Shown piece after piece: positions 7,197 to 15,035 of a stretch of DNA of 20,030 nt (position 1 is its first letter; each line of letters begins with the position of its first letter). The DNA comes from JAYEIA01 sp964472505. Lineage in GTDB: Bacteria > Bacteroidota > Bacteroidia > Bacteroidales > JAADGE01. A model generated the notes under the pieces. That model was not told the origin of the DNA. It saw nothing but the letters and a program-made list of their open reading frames with translations, and made no database searches. A program made the translations under genes and the position numbers. Where the stretch lies: assembly GCA_964472505.1 (NCBI GenBank), contig CAYYQW010000069.1, forward strand, positions 1 to 20,030, given 5' to 3'.

Positions 7197-9482
7197 CTTT
7201 TTTACAGGCATTGTAAAACTAAACTCTGAGCCTTCGCCCGGTTTACTGTTGGCCCAAATCTCACCGCCGTGTTGCTCAACAAATTCTTTACAGAGCAGTA
7301 AGCCTATACCGGTGCCTTTTTCATTTTCGGTACCGGTTTCGCTTATTTTCTCTTGAATCTTAAACAAATTATCCAAAAGCTCTTTTTTCATACCCACCCC
7401 GTCATCGCTCACCGTAATTCGGGCTTGCTCGTCCTTGTCGGAAAAAGCATATACGATAATACGTCCTTTTCGTGGGGTAAATTTAAGGGCATTGGATACT
7501 AAGTTTCTTAAAATGGTGGAAAGCATGGGCTTATCGGCGTTTAAAACCAAACTTTCGGGTATTTGATAATCAAGCGTGATTTCTTTGGCTTTAGCTGTTT
7601 CGCTAAATAAATCCAATACATCTTTTAAAACGGCTTCAAAAATTATCGGTTCGGGATCAAATTTTATTTTTCCGGTTTGTGAGCGCGACCATTCCAAAAG
7701 GTTTTCCAAAAGTTTTTGGGTATTCTCTCCCGAAGAATGAATCACCTGCAGCATTTTTAAGCGCTTTTCGTCATCATATTTTTGATATTTTTTAAGCAAA
7801 ATATCGGAGAATCCGAGAATGGTATTAAACGGATTCTTGAGGTCGTGTGCTATGATGTTGAAAAATTTATCTTTAGTGGCATTCAAAGATACGAGCTCTT
7901 CATTTTGCCGCATGATTTTTTCTTCTAAGGTCTTACGCTTAGAAATATCGCGGCTTACGCCCAACATTTTCACTTCATTTTCTGAATCATAATAAAAATT
8001 TGTAGCCGTTTCAATCCAAATAAGTTCTCCGTTCTTTTGTTTCTGCTGCAATTCATCAAAGAAATTATGCTCAGAGCTGTTGTTTTCTTTGAACTTCTTT
8101 ATTCGTCTGTTAAGTTTATAAATCATCTTGCGAGCTGATTTCAGAGACAGCGTTTTATCGGCCCGTATTTGCATCATTTCATCGGGGGTATAGCCTAACA
8201 AGCCGTAAACCGAAGGACTCACATAGGTGAACATGAGCGTATTCATATCAATAATCCAAAGCACATCGCTTACATTCTCGGCAATCAGACGATATTTTTT
8301 TTCGCTTTCGCGAAGCGCTTCTCGGCTTTTAATAATTTCAGTTACATCATTGTAAACCGTTAGTTTTGAAGCATTATCCAAAAGTATGTTTTTCACCTGA
8401 TAATGTTTTTGCAGTTTTTCATTATAGGCTTCGTAAATCATTTCGGGGCTTTCTCGGCTTAGCTTCTCAAACACACACCAAGAGCATTTAGCGTCAAAAC
8501 CGTAAATGGCTTCAAAGCAATAGGTTCCTTTACAATCACGGCCAATGTTTTTTCTCATGGCATCATTCATGTACTCAATGGTATAATCCGGAGCAACAAC
8601 ATAGACGGCGTCATCAAATCCGTTCAATGTTTTATGCAGCAGTTCTTCACTTGACTCAATCATTTGCTTCTGAATACTGATTTCCTCGTTGTTGTGCTCC
8701 AATTCTTCATTAGCATTCAAGAGTTTTTCATTTTTGTGAATCAGCTCCTGCTGAAGTTCCTGTTTTTTTCGTATGTTTCTTTTAAGCCTTAACAGTATAA
8801 TCAAAAGAACGGCAACTCCGGCAAGCCAGATTAACAGGTAACTAACAAAGTCTTTTCTTTTGTGTCCTTTCAGCATACTATTTGTTCCCGATACGGGAAT
8901 ATTCACACTTAAAGCCCCGCGCAAATCGCCTATTTCATATCCTTGCTGTGCGTGGCATTGCAAGCAAGAGGCTTCGGTATAAAAAGGTTTAATATAGCGC
9001 AGATATTCACTGTCGTTTCGGGTGGTCGTCTGAACAAATACAGAGTCCCCTGCTTTAAAATTTTTCAAGGCTCGCTGCTCAGTAGAGTCCGGGTAATTTA
9101 TAGGGTTTAAAGGCTTTTGGCTAATCATGCGTCCGTAAATTCCTTGTTGCTCCATAGCCATTTCCAAAACCTGACGAGTCATGTATGCGGGGTTCACAAG
9201 CGTAAGGGAATCACCGGCTTGAGTTACTACATCTCTTTTTTCAATAAAATTTAAGTACGGATTGGGCGGCGTGTGTCCGGAAATTGGCACATAAACCCCG
9301 CCGTGCCTCGACGACAAACGCTTGTATGCCAAATGGTTATCATACAATTCTTTTGCACGAATCGTATTAATCATTTGAATATTTTTTTCATTCTCCTTAA
9401 CTGAAACCAATACTAATATTGCCACTAATGTCGTCCAAAATGTTAGCAACAAGACAATGCTGATATTAAAACTAATTTTCAT
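7179..9482 (-). CDS. Orphan sensor histidine kinase with periplasmic haem-c (DUF3365-like) sensor and two PAS domains
   Basis: This is a membrane sensor kinase of 767 residues from the ATG at 9480-9482; a longer reading from 9506 adds eight residues. Numbering below uses the longer form. Order: transmembrane helix 14-36; periplasmic domain 37-218 with CLQCH (181-185), a c-type haem site, followed by GDLRGALSVNIPV typical of DUF3365/Tll0287-like sensors; second helix 221-241; coiled coil 245-292; PAS 294-390 with C325, C330, C341 and C344; PAS 400-525; HisKA with phosphoacceptor H554 in IIAHDLKNPF; HATPase with NLVSNALKF (668-676), DDGVGM (701-706) and GTGIGL (731-736). All catalytic boxes are intact. 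There is no receiver domain and no response regulator nearby, so its partner is elsewhere. The haem suggests redox, oxygen or NO sensing; that is inference. Confidence 0.92.
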   Translation of the reverse strand: MKISFNISIVLLLTFWTTLVAILVLVSVKENEKNIQMINTIRAKELYDNHLAYKRLSSRHGGVYVPISGHTPPNPYLNFIEKRDVVTQAGDSLTLVNPAYMTRQVLEMAMEQQGIYGRMISQKPLNPINYPDSTEQRALKNFKAGDSVFVQTTTRNDSEYLRYIKPFYTEASCLQCHAQQGYEIGDLRGALSVNIPVSGTNSMLKGHKRKDFVSYLLIWLAGVAVLLIILLRLKRNIRKKQELQQELIHKNEKLLNANEELEHNNEEISIQKQMIESSEELLHKTLNGFDDAVYVVAPDYTIEYMNDAMRKNIGRDCKGTYCFEAIYGFDAKCSWCVFEKLSRESPEMIYEAYNEKLQKHYQVKNILLDNASKLTVYNDVTEIIKSREALRESEKKYRLIAENVSDVLWIIDMNTLMFTYVSPSVYGLLGYTPDEMMQIRADKTLSLKSARKMIYKLNRRIKKFKENNSSEHNFFDELQQKQKNGELIWIETATNFYYDSENEVKMLGVSRDISKRKTLEEKIMRQNEELVSLNATKDKFFNIIAHDLKNPFNTILGFSDILLKKYQKYDDEKRLKMLQVIHSSGENTQKLLENLLEWSRSQTGKIKFDPEPIIFEAVLKDVLDLFSETAKAKEITLDYQIPESLVLNADKPMLSTILRNLVSNALKFTPRKGRIIVYAFSDKDEQARITVSDDGVGMKKELLDNLFKIQEKISETGTENEKGTGIGLLLCKEFVEQHGGEIWANSKPGEGSEFSFTMPVKKLPLND

Positions 9483-9506
9483 TCGTTGTATTTTTATCAA
9501 AACCAA

Positions 9507-9833
9507 TAGACCGAGTTTATTAACATCGTGTTTTTTTTTAAATACAGATGCTAATATCTGAATTTATTAATGAGTTTTTAAAAATTATTGACCGGCGATT
9601 GCATTTACCCAAAAATTAAATAATCATATAAGGCTAAAGTCAGCATGGTTATGAAGCGGAGATTGTATTTAGTACAATTCTTAAACGGATACAAATGTAA
9701 TATTTTTTGACGAAGCGGCTTCATGAATAAAGAAAAAGCTTGTTAATAGCTGTTAAATTGTCAAAAAATACGGATAAAAATGAACGTTTTATATATTTAA
9801 AGATTTATTTTGCATTGAAAACGGATATTACAA
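9507..9833. other. Divergent intergenic region, no gene seen
   Basis: This 327-base AT-rich spacer separates the divergent histidine kinase and OstA-like genes, and no ORF or RNA gene was recognised. CAAATGTA at 9692-9699 reads TACATTTG on the minus strand, a match to the Bacteroidota -7 box, and could serve the kinase, but no TTTG lies about 19-20 bases upstream of it. On the plus side, TTATTTTG at 9805-9812 is one base short of a -7 box and sits 21 bases before the OstA-like ATG. Both are weak guesses. Confidence 0.3.
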
Positions 9834-11495
9834 ATGAACAGATTTTTCATACTTCTAATTTTAATATTAGTACTTTTTGAGACCGCAACGGCACAGAAGA
9901 AAAAAAAGATTCAATATAAATCGGGTGTGCTTTATACCACCGAAAAGCTGGGGCCGGACATAAAAGTGCTGATCGACAGTGTGGTATTCACGCATGAAAA
10001 TGCCAAAATGTATTGCGACAGTGCTTTATTTAATCCTTCAGCCAATTTTTTTGATGCTTTCGGGAATATCAAAGTCGTAAAACCCACCGAAGAAAAAGAT
10101 ACGGTATTTCTCTACGGAGATACCCTGCGATACAACGGAAACCGAAAACTGGCAAGCGTAAGAAACCGTGTCAGCCTTATAAATGACAGCTTAAGGCTAT
10201 TTACCGACAGCTTAGATTACGACCTGCAGCAAGATATGGGTTATTATTTTGACGGCGGCATTACCATAAACGGCGATGATACCATAAGCAGCAACTACGG
10301 ATATTACTACGCCAGACAGGATGAGTTTTTTTTCAAAGAAAATGTAATAGTCAATAATCCGCGCTTCGAAATGTATTCCGATACCTTAAAACACAATACG
10401 GAAAAGCATATCAGCTATTTTTTCGGGCCCAGCGAAATATTCAGCGACGAAAATTACATATACTGTGAAGACGGCTGGTATAACCACGATAAACATCTTT
10501 CGCGCTTTAAAAAAAATGCACTTTTGCGTAATGAAGAACAAGCCATTGAAGGCCAACTGATTGTTTACGACCGCAACAAAGGCGTGGGCGAAGCCTATAC
10601 CGATGTTACCATAAGAGACAGCACCCAAAATATTTTGCTTACCGGAAACTACGGCTATTATAATGAAAAAAAGGACTATTCGCTCATGACCGACAGTGCC
10701 GTATTCATTCAAATTACCGAAACCGATTCACTCTACCTTCATGCCGATACCATACGCAGTTTTTACTTAGATGCGGAAGGAAACGAAAGCATAAAAAAAG
10801 AAGGAGATGAAGAAACATTCCGGATCGTTCAGGCATATCACAAAACAAAAATTTTTAAAACGAACTTCCAAGCTAAGTGCGATTCCTTGGTTTATACATT
10901 CCGCGACTCGGTGATGGAGCTTCACACAAACCCGGTTATTTGGTCGGAAGATAACCAGCTTACGGCAGATTACATTTACGTTATCACGCGCAATTCGGAA
11001 GTGGAGCAAGTGAATATGGAAGAAAATGCTTTTATCATCTCGCAAAGCGATTCACTGCGGTTCAACCAAATAAAAGGCAAGCGGATGATTGGTTTTGTGG
11101 AAAAACGGCAACTCGTGCAAATAAATGTTTACGAACAAGGCGAATCGCTCTACTTTCTTAAAGATGACGATGATTTGCTCATTGGCTCAAACCACATAAC
11201 ATGTACGGATATGAAAATATATCTTGAGGATGACGCCATTGACCGAATATGGTTTTATGAAAACCCCAAAGCCCTTATGAAACCGCCGAACAGCCTTGCA
11301 CAATCGGAAAAAGAATTGGGTGGTTTTAGATGGGAAGAAAAACACCGACCAAAAAATAAATACGATATTTTTGTTTGGCAGGAAGATGCTCCCAAGGAAA
11401 AACCGGAAGATGAAACAGAAAATCCAAACGAAGAAACGGAAACAAAAGCCAAGCAAGAAAAACCGGCTGAAGGGACCTCCGGAGCCGTCAGATAA
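9834..11495 (+). CDS. OstA-like (LptA/LptD N-terminal-type) envelope protein
   Basis: This 553-residue exported protein has a signal peptide (about 1-20, ending TATAQ). It is followed by a long run of beta-strand repeats of the OstA/LptA kind used in lipopolysaccharide transport: repeated phrases such as GDTLRYNG, FTDSLDYD, MYSDTLKHN, GQLIVYDRNKGVGEAY, GNYGYYNEKKDYSLMTDSAV and ADTIRSFYLDAEGN. In proteobacteria such folds bridge LPS from the inner to the outer membrane. Bacteroidota commonly encode a stand-alone protein of this size that PGAP-style annotation names OstA-like. The C-terminal 50 residues are low-complexity, rich in Lys, Glu and Pro. The TAA stop coincides with the first three bases of the palindromic element at 11493-11646, so the very end of the gene may have been affected by that insertion. 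It is monocistronic in this window. Confidence 0.85.
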   Translation: MNRFFILLILILVLFETATAQKKKKIQYKSGVLYTTEKLGPDIKVLIDSVVFTHENAKMYCDSALFNPSANFFDAFGNIKVVKPTEEKDTVFLYGDTLRYNGNRKLASVRNRVSLINDSLRLFTDSLDYDLQQDMGYYFDGGITINGDDTISSNYGYYYARQDEFFFKENVIVNNPRFEMYSDTLKHNTEKHISYFFGPSEIFSDENYIYCEDGWYNHDKHLSRFKKNALLRNEEQAIEGQLIVYDRNKGVGEAYTDVTIRDSTQNILLTGNYGYYNEKKDYSLMTDSAVFIQITETDSLYLHADTIRSFYLDAEGNESIKKEGDEETFRIVQAYHKTKIFKTNFQAKCDSLVYTFRDSVMELHTNPVIWSEDNQLTADYIYVITRNSEVEQVNMEENAFIISQSDSLRFNQIKGKRMIGFVEKRQLVQINVYEQGESLYFLKDDDDLLIGSNHITCTDMKIYLEDDAIDRIWFYENPKALMKPPNSLAQSEKELGGFRWEEKHRPKNKYDIFVWQEDAPKEKPEDETENPNEETETKAKQEKPAEGTSGAVR

Positions 11496-11646
11496 TTAGA
11501 GTTTGTCTATAATGTCCAATTTCATCGTTACGCCGGTTTTGAAAACGGTCGATTACGACAGTAAACTCCCTGATTTTCAAAACCGGCAAGCCTCGAACTT
11601 GAACATTATAGCTCAAACTCTCGACTTTATAGACGGACTCTAATTA
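11493..11646. repeat. 154-base palindromic MITE-like element
   Basis: The outer ends, 11493-11516 and 11623-11646, are inverted copies matching at 21 of 24 positions, and each terminates in TAATTA. Inside is a perfect 14-base inverted repeat, GCCGGTTTTGAAAA (11532-11545) and its complement (11574-11587), and a small GTCG/CGAC hairpin (11548-11559). A second, diverged unit of the end sequence lies at about 11601-11620, giving the left end two possible pairing partners. No ORF fits inside. The right end recurs exactly at 31-54. A non-coding palindrome with terminal inverted repeats, present more than once, fits a miniature inverted-repeat transposable element. TAATTA could be either part of the ends or a target-site duplication. 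Confidence 0.6.
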
Positions 11647-11660
11647 TACCAATTGGTAAG

Positions 11661-11697
11661 AAAAAAGAGCCGGATTCTGTTTAAAGATCCCGGCTCT
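11661..11697 (-). terminator. Rho-independent terminator
   Basis: Read on the minus strand, arms AGAGCCGG (11697-11690) and CCGGCTCT (11673-11666), extended by an AT/AT pair next to a single bulged G, form a stem of ten pairs. The loop is 11 bases and a run of five to six U follows. The plus strand has no T-run after the hairpin, so termination is minus-strand only. It ends the short unit holding the 16-codon ORF, and can catch read-through from the PorE-like operon before it reaches the OstA-like gene. Confidence 0.75.
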
Positions 11698-11737
11698 GAA
11701 AAGGGCTAAATATAATCCCCAAAATATTCAGCCAATA

Positions 11738-11788
11738 TTACTCCATGCTTTCTTTTAAAACCGGCAAAGGCTTAATACGTTTATTCAT
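11738..11788 (-). CDS. Possible 16-codon small ORF or leader peptide
   Basis: The ORF reads MNKRIKPLPVLKESME and is not recognised as a known peptide. It starts about 23 bases after a -7-type box (11811-11818), and its stop is 40 bases before a strong terminator. The whole unit would make an RNA of roughly 140 bases carrying little else. It may be a genuine small protein, a small RNA with an incidental ORF, or the remnant of a larger gene cut down when the neighbouring mobile element inserted. There is no run of a single amino acid as in classical attenuator leaders, and no downstream gene on this strand for it to control. Confidence 0.35.
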   Translation of the reverse strand: MNKRIKPLPVLKESME

Positions 11789-11810
11789 AATTGTTATTTA
11801 TTTATCCGTA

Positions 11811-11818
11811 CAAAAATA
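11811..11818 (-). promoter_or_regulatory. Bacteroidota -7 box (TATTTTTG)
   Basis: On the minus strand this reads TATTTTTG, an exact match to TAnnTTTG. A good TTTG -33 box at the usual spacing is missing; the nearest TTG is only 13 bases upstream, so the promoter would be weak or activator-dependent. Start of transcription would fall at about 11804, 16 bases before the small ORF. Confidence 0.4.
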
Positions 11819-11840
11819 AAACAGCACAACACAATAAAAA

Positions 11841-11862
11841 TAAGTAAAAACTCTTGTTTTTA
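11841..11862 (-). terminator. AT-rich hairpin, possible terminator of the PorE-like operon
   Basis: On the minus strand TAAAAAC (11862-11856) and GTTTTTA (11851-11845) form a seven-base stem with a four-base loop, followed by a T-rich stretch. GTAAAAAC/GTTTTTAC (11844-11851, 11883-11890) offers an alternative longer-range pairing across the stop codon. The stem is weak, so it may be only partly effective; the GC-rich terminator at 11661-11697 lies beyond. Confidence 0.35.
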
Positions 11863-11886
11863 AACCGTTTCCCCAATTAGGTGTTT

Positions 11887-13944
11887 TTACTCATTAAACA
11901 TATCGGAATGCACAAAAATATCTTGTTCAGATTCATTTCCAATCACTTTAAACTCCACTCTTCGATTTAGTTTGCGTCCTTCCGGAAAATCATCACCGGC
12001 TGTCGTCAGGGAAGGTGCAATCGGGCGGCTCATTCCGTAGCCTTTTGGCTCCATACGGCTTCGCTCAATACCTTTTTCAACCAAATAAGCCACTACCGAT
12101 TCGGCTCTTTTTTCAGATAAACGAAAATTATAATCTTTCGTTCCTTTGCTGTCGGTATGAGCTGCTACCTCAACTCTTAATGTCGGATTCAACCTTAATA
12201 CTTTATACAAAGTAGTATCTATAATTCGTTTACTGTCATGGGCTAATCGGTATTCGTCATATTCAAAATAAATATCATCCATGCGAACGGCACTGTCAGG
12301 TATTCGCTCTAATTTCATTGCATCAAAGGCAATTCTTAAGCTGTCTTTTGAAATCTTGTGGGTTGAAAAATAAAATTCTTTGGAAAAATATCCGGCTTTC
12401 TCACTCAGCAGCCTGTATTTTTCGCGACTTTTGAGCGGAAAACTATAGTTACCTTCGATATCGGTAGTATCTTTTGCATAACAAATATACTTTCCGCTTT
12501 GGGGATTTTGCATGCACAAAGTTACCACAGCACTGTCTAAAGGTGTCGGAACTCCTTTTTCATTATAAGCTACAAGGCTGCCCTTGTAATTAATTAAAGT
12601 ACTGTCCGGTTCAAAAAACTCAAAAATATCATAACAGCAATTGGGATACAATGAATTTGTACTTTCATCTCTGTTAGAAACAAAAAAAGCTTTTTCCTGC
12701 CCGGGATAAACCGTGTAATACAAATCGTTTTGAGCAGAATTTATATTAGCGCCTAAGTTCTCGGGCTGTGTCCAATTAACAAAGCAGCCTCGGCTGCGAA
12801 AAACGTCCAAGCCGCCGAACCCGGGATGTCCTTCTGAGCTGAAATACAGAAAACCTTCCTGCAAATCATAAAAAGGGCTCATTTCATCAGCTGCTGTATT
12901 CAGAGTCACTCCGGCATTTACGGGAGCTGTGTGCGTACCACGCAGTAAATCGTACACACAGTACCAAATATCATAACCGCCTTGCCCGCCCGGCCTGTCG
13001 GATACAAAATACACAAGCTCTAAGTGCGAATCGTATGAAGGTGCTACAACGGCTCGACTCGAATTATAAGCCAAGAGATTAACATCGGCTCCCAACTCCT
13101 TCGGAGCTTGCCAAATACCGTTTCGCTTATGCCTGAAATATATCCGACTGACTTCTTTTCCGAAGATGTTTTTTTCCCGAAGCGTGAAATATAAACGCTT
13201 TTTATCAGGAGAAAACTCGGCATTCACAACCGGCTCTGGACTAAGGCCCTCAAAAGCAGCCGGCAATTCGGCAAAACCGGTAATTTTGTTTTCTGAAATT
13301 TTTGCGGCATAAAAAGCCGGTTTATCTTTTCTTGAATAGCTTTCAGAATAATAAAAGCTGTCCGTTTTTACGGAAGAAAAAACCAGTAAATCATCGGAGT
13401 ACAATAAAGGAGCAGTTTGCAAATGTGGGGTATTTATTTCTTCCAAAGCCAAAATATCGCCTTTTGAAACTATATTCTCATAAGTTATGGCATTTTTGCA
13501 ACCCTCCGACTTTTTACGAGCTAAAGTTTTTTTTCCGGTATTGTTTCTTTTAACATCCGATTCCAGGTATTTCTCAAAACAAACATAAGCCGAATCATAA
13601 TGCGCTTTTGACATCAGCATATCAGCCAAATAATATAAGGATTCGATGTTTTTTTTCGGATTAGATTCATATATTTTTTTATATGCTTCGGCAGCCGACT
13701 CATAGCTGTTTATCTCACGATACAAATCGGCAAGCTCCCATAGAACTTTATCTTTACCCGGTTTTCGGCGAAGATACTCTTCATAAAAAGCAATGGCGGT
13801 ATAGCTGTCATTATTTCGCAAAGCAGAGCGTGCATAAGCTTTTAAAAGGTAGCTTCTTTTCAAATCTTCGGGCTTGGGGTTTTGAGCCAAAAGCACCGAA
13901 GGCAGAAGCATGCTTACAATAATAATTAGTCTTGTTATTTTCAT
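11887..13944 (-). CDS. PorE-like OmpA-family protein (TPR, beta-propeller, CRD, OmpA)
   Basis: The protein has 685 residues. A signal peptide (about 1-20, no lipobox) precedes TPR-like helical repeats (about 28-150). PD40/WD40-like propeller blades follow (about 175-445; for example FSPDKKRLYFT, YFVSDRPGGQGGYDIW, FLYFSSEGHPGFGGLDVF, AFFVSNRDE). A carboxypeptidase-regulatory-like domain spans about 452-545, and an OmpA domain about 555-668 with AAHTDSKG (D598), NFRLSEKRAESV (R613) and the terminal NRRVEF. This is the domain order described for PorE of the Porphyromonas gingivalis type IX system, which binds peptidoglycan through OmpA. It is the last gene of the operon, 43 bases after the PorP/SprF gene. 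Many Bacteroidota carry several paralogues of this architecture, so it is more likely a cassette-specific partner of the adhesin than the core PorE. Confidence 0.88.
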   Translation of the reverse strand: MKITRLIIIVSMLLPSVLLAQNPKPEDLKRSYLLKAYARSALRNNDSYTAIAFYEEYLRRKPGKDKVLWELADLYREINSYESAAEAYKKIYESNPKKNIESLYYLADMLMSKAHYDSAYVCFEKYLESDVKRNNTGKKTLARKKSEGCKNAITYENIVSKGDILALEEINTPHLQTAPLLYSDDLLVFSSVKTDSFYYSESYSRKDKPAFYAAKISENKITGFAELPAAFEGLSPEPVVNAEFSPDKKRLYFTLREKNIFGKEVSRIYFRHKRNGIWQAPKELGADVNLLAYNSSRAVVAPSYDSHLELVYFVSDRPGGQGGYDIWYCVYDLLRGTHTAPVNAGVTLNTAADEMSPFYDLQEGFLYFSSEGHPGFGGLDVFRSRGCFVNWTQPENLGANINSAQNDLYYTVYPGQEKAFFVSNRDESTNSLYPNCCYDIFEFFEPDSTLINYKGSLVAYNEKGVPTPLDSAVVTLCMQNPQSGKYICYAKDTTDIEGNYSFPLKSREKYRLLSEKAGYFSKEFYFSTHKISKDSLRIAFDAMKLERIPDSAVRMDDIYFEYDEYRLAHDSKRIIDTTLYKVLRLNPTLRVEVAAHTDSKGTKDYNFRLSEKRAESVVAYLVEKGIERSRMEPKGYGMSRPIAPSLTTAGDDFPEGRKLNRRVEFKVIGNESEQDIFVHSDMFNE

Positions 13945-13987
13945 GGCAAAAGGGGATTTAGAATCTATTCAAAAAAATCTCAACCGT

Positions 13988-14995
13988 CTAAAACAGTTCA
14001 CAAGAGATGATTCGTTTATCAAATTTGGTCAAGGGAGCAACATACATGACCGAGAACTCAAAAGCTTCTTTGGTATGAATACCGGTTCGGGTTCCGTTTA
14101 ATTCTTTATCAAAAGCAAGGCTCAAACGAAAATTGCCAACATTTGCTCCGACCTTAATTATGGCAATATCCGCGCTTCGGTTAAAACCTCCGCGAAAATA
14201 AGCTCCGACAAAAGCCGCTTTAAAAAGTTCCGCATCGCGGGCTCGGTAGGTAATATCACTGCCGAAAAGTAATTCGGAAGCTCCGTTTTGATAGACATAC
14301 AAAGCTTTGGGTTCAAGAAAATAAGAAGCATTTATTTTAATATCGGGATATATGTGCATTGCCCAACGTATCGGCAGGCGTTCGCCTGTTCCAAAAAAAG
14401 TTTCTTCCGGGCGGTTATAGTGAAACATGGCAATACCGGCTTCGGTTTGCACCCGCTCTCCTCGCCTGCTCCAAAGAAGCCCCCAGCTTAAATCAAGATA
14501 AATTGACTTTCGGTTATTCAAAGCTTCCTGTGTGGAAAGATTCGAGTTATAATAACCCGTAGTAATATCGTACTGATCGGGAAAACTGATACCGTCGATT
14601 GAAAAACGCTTATGAACCAAACCGGCCTGAAAACCGGCATGCAAATAAGATTTTTGACTAATTTTCTTAAAATAAGCCAAAGATACGTGCAATTTATTCA
14701 CTTTCAACATGCCGTAACCCGAGACATCATTCACATAACTGAGACCGCCGGCAACTCGTTCATTTAAAAAGTACAAAGGATGCTCAAAAGTAAGCAGCTT
14801 TGTAATATACGGATCATCGGTATTAATTCCTTGGCGCCTGTAATGATTCATTATGCGCCAATTTCCTTCAAAATTTCCGGCATTTCCGGGATTCAACAAC
14901 AATGGGGCTTCATAGAAATCAGAAAACCTGACATCTTGTGCATTTGCACTCAGACTTAAAAATATGAATGAGAAAAAAATATATAATTGTTTCAT
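13988..14995 (-). CDS. PorP/SprF-family type IX secretion outer-membrane protein
   Basis: The protein of 335 residues starts at the ATG 14993-14995; the frame opens earlier, at 15031, but only the later start gives a normal signal peptide (MKQLYIFFSFIFLSLSANAQ). The mature start has the family phrase RFSDFYEAPLLLNPGNAGNFEG and then NHYRRQG. The remainder alternates strands as expected of an outer-membrane beta-barrel and ends in an aromatic residue (F). In Flavobacterium, SprF is needed for secretion of the giant adhesin SprB encoded next to it, and further SprF paralogues pair with other type B substrates. Here it lies 40 bases after the multi-PKD adhesin and 43 before the PorE-like gene, which supports the same pairing. 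Confidence 0.9.
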   Translation of the reverse strand: MKQLYIFFSFIFLSLSANAQDVRFSDFYEAPLLLNPGNAGNFEGNWRIMNHYRRQGINTDDPYITKLLTFEHPLYFLNERVAGGLSYVNDVSGYGMLKVNKLHVSLAYFKKISQKSYLHAGFQAGLVHKRFSIDGISFPDQYDITTGYYNSNLSTQEALNNRKSIYLDLSWGLLWSRRGERVQTEAGIAMFHYNRPEETFFGTGERLPIRWAMHIYPDIKINASYFLEPKALYVYQNGASELLFGSDITYRARDAELFKAAFVGAYFRGGFNRSADIAIIKVGANVGNFRLSLAFDKELNGTRTGIHTKEAFEFSVMYVAPLTKFDKRIISCELF

Positions 14996-15035
14996 GGGGT
15001 TATAGTTATAAATTAATAAAAAACAGATCAAAAGC

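Noticed and set aside
11757..11767. Shared AAAACCGGCAA between the small ORF region and the palindromic element
   Set aside because: It is only 11 bases, and CCGG-rich words are frequent in this genome; a coincidence is the simpler explanation.
13910..14101. 63-codon plus-strand frame spanning the gap between the PorP/SprF and PorE-like genes
   Set aside because: It mostly covers the opposite strand of real coding sequence and has no promoter or family match.
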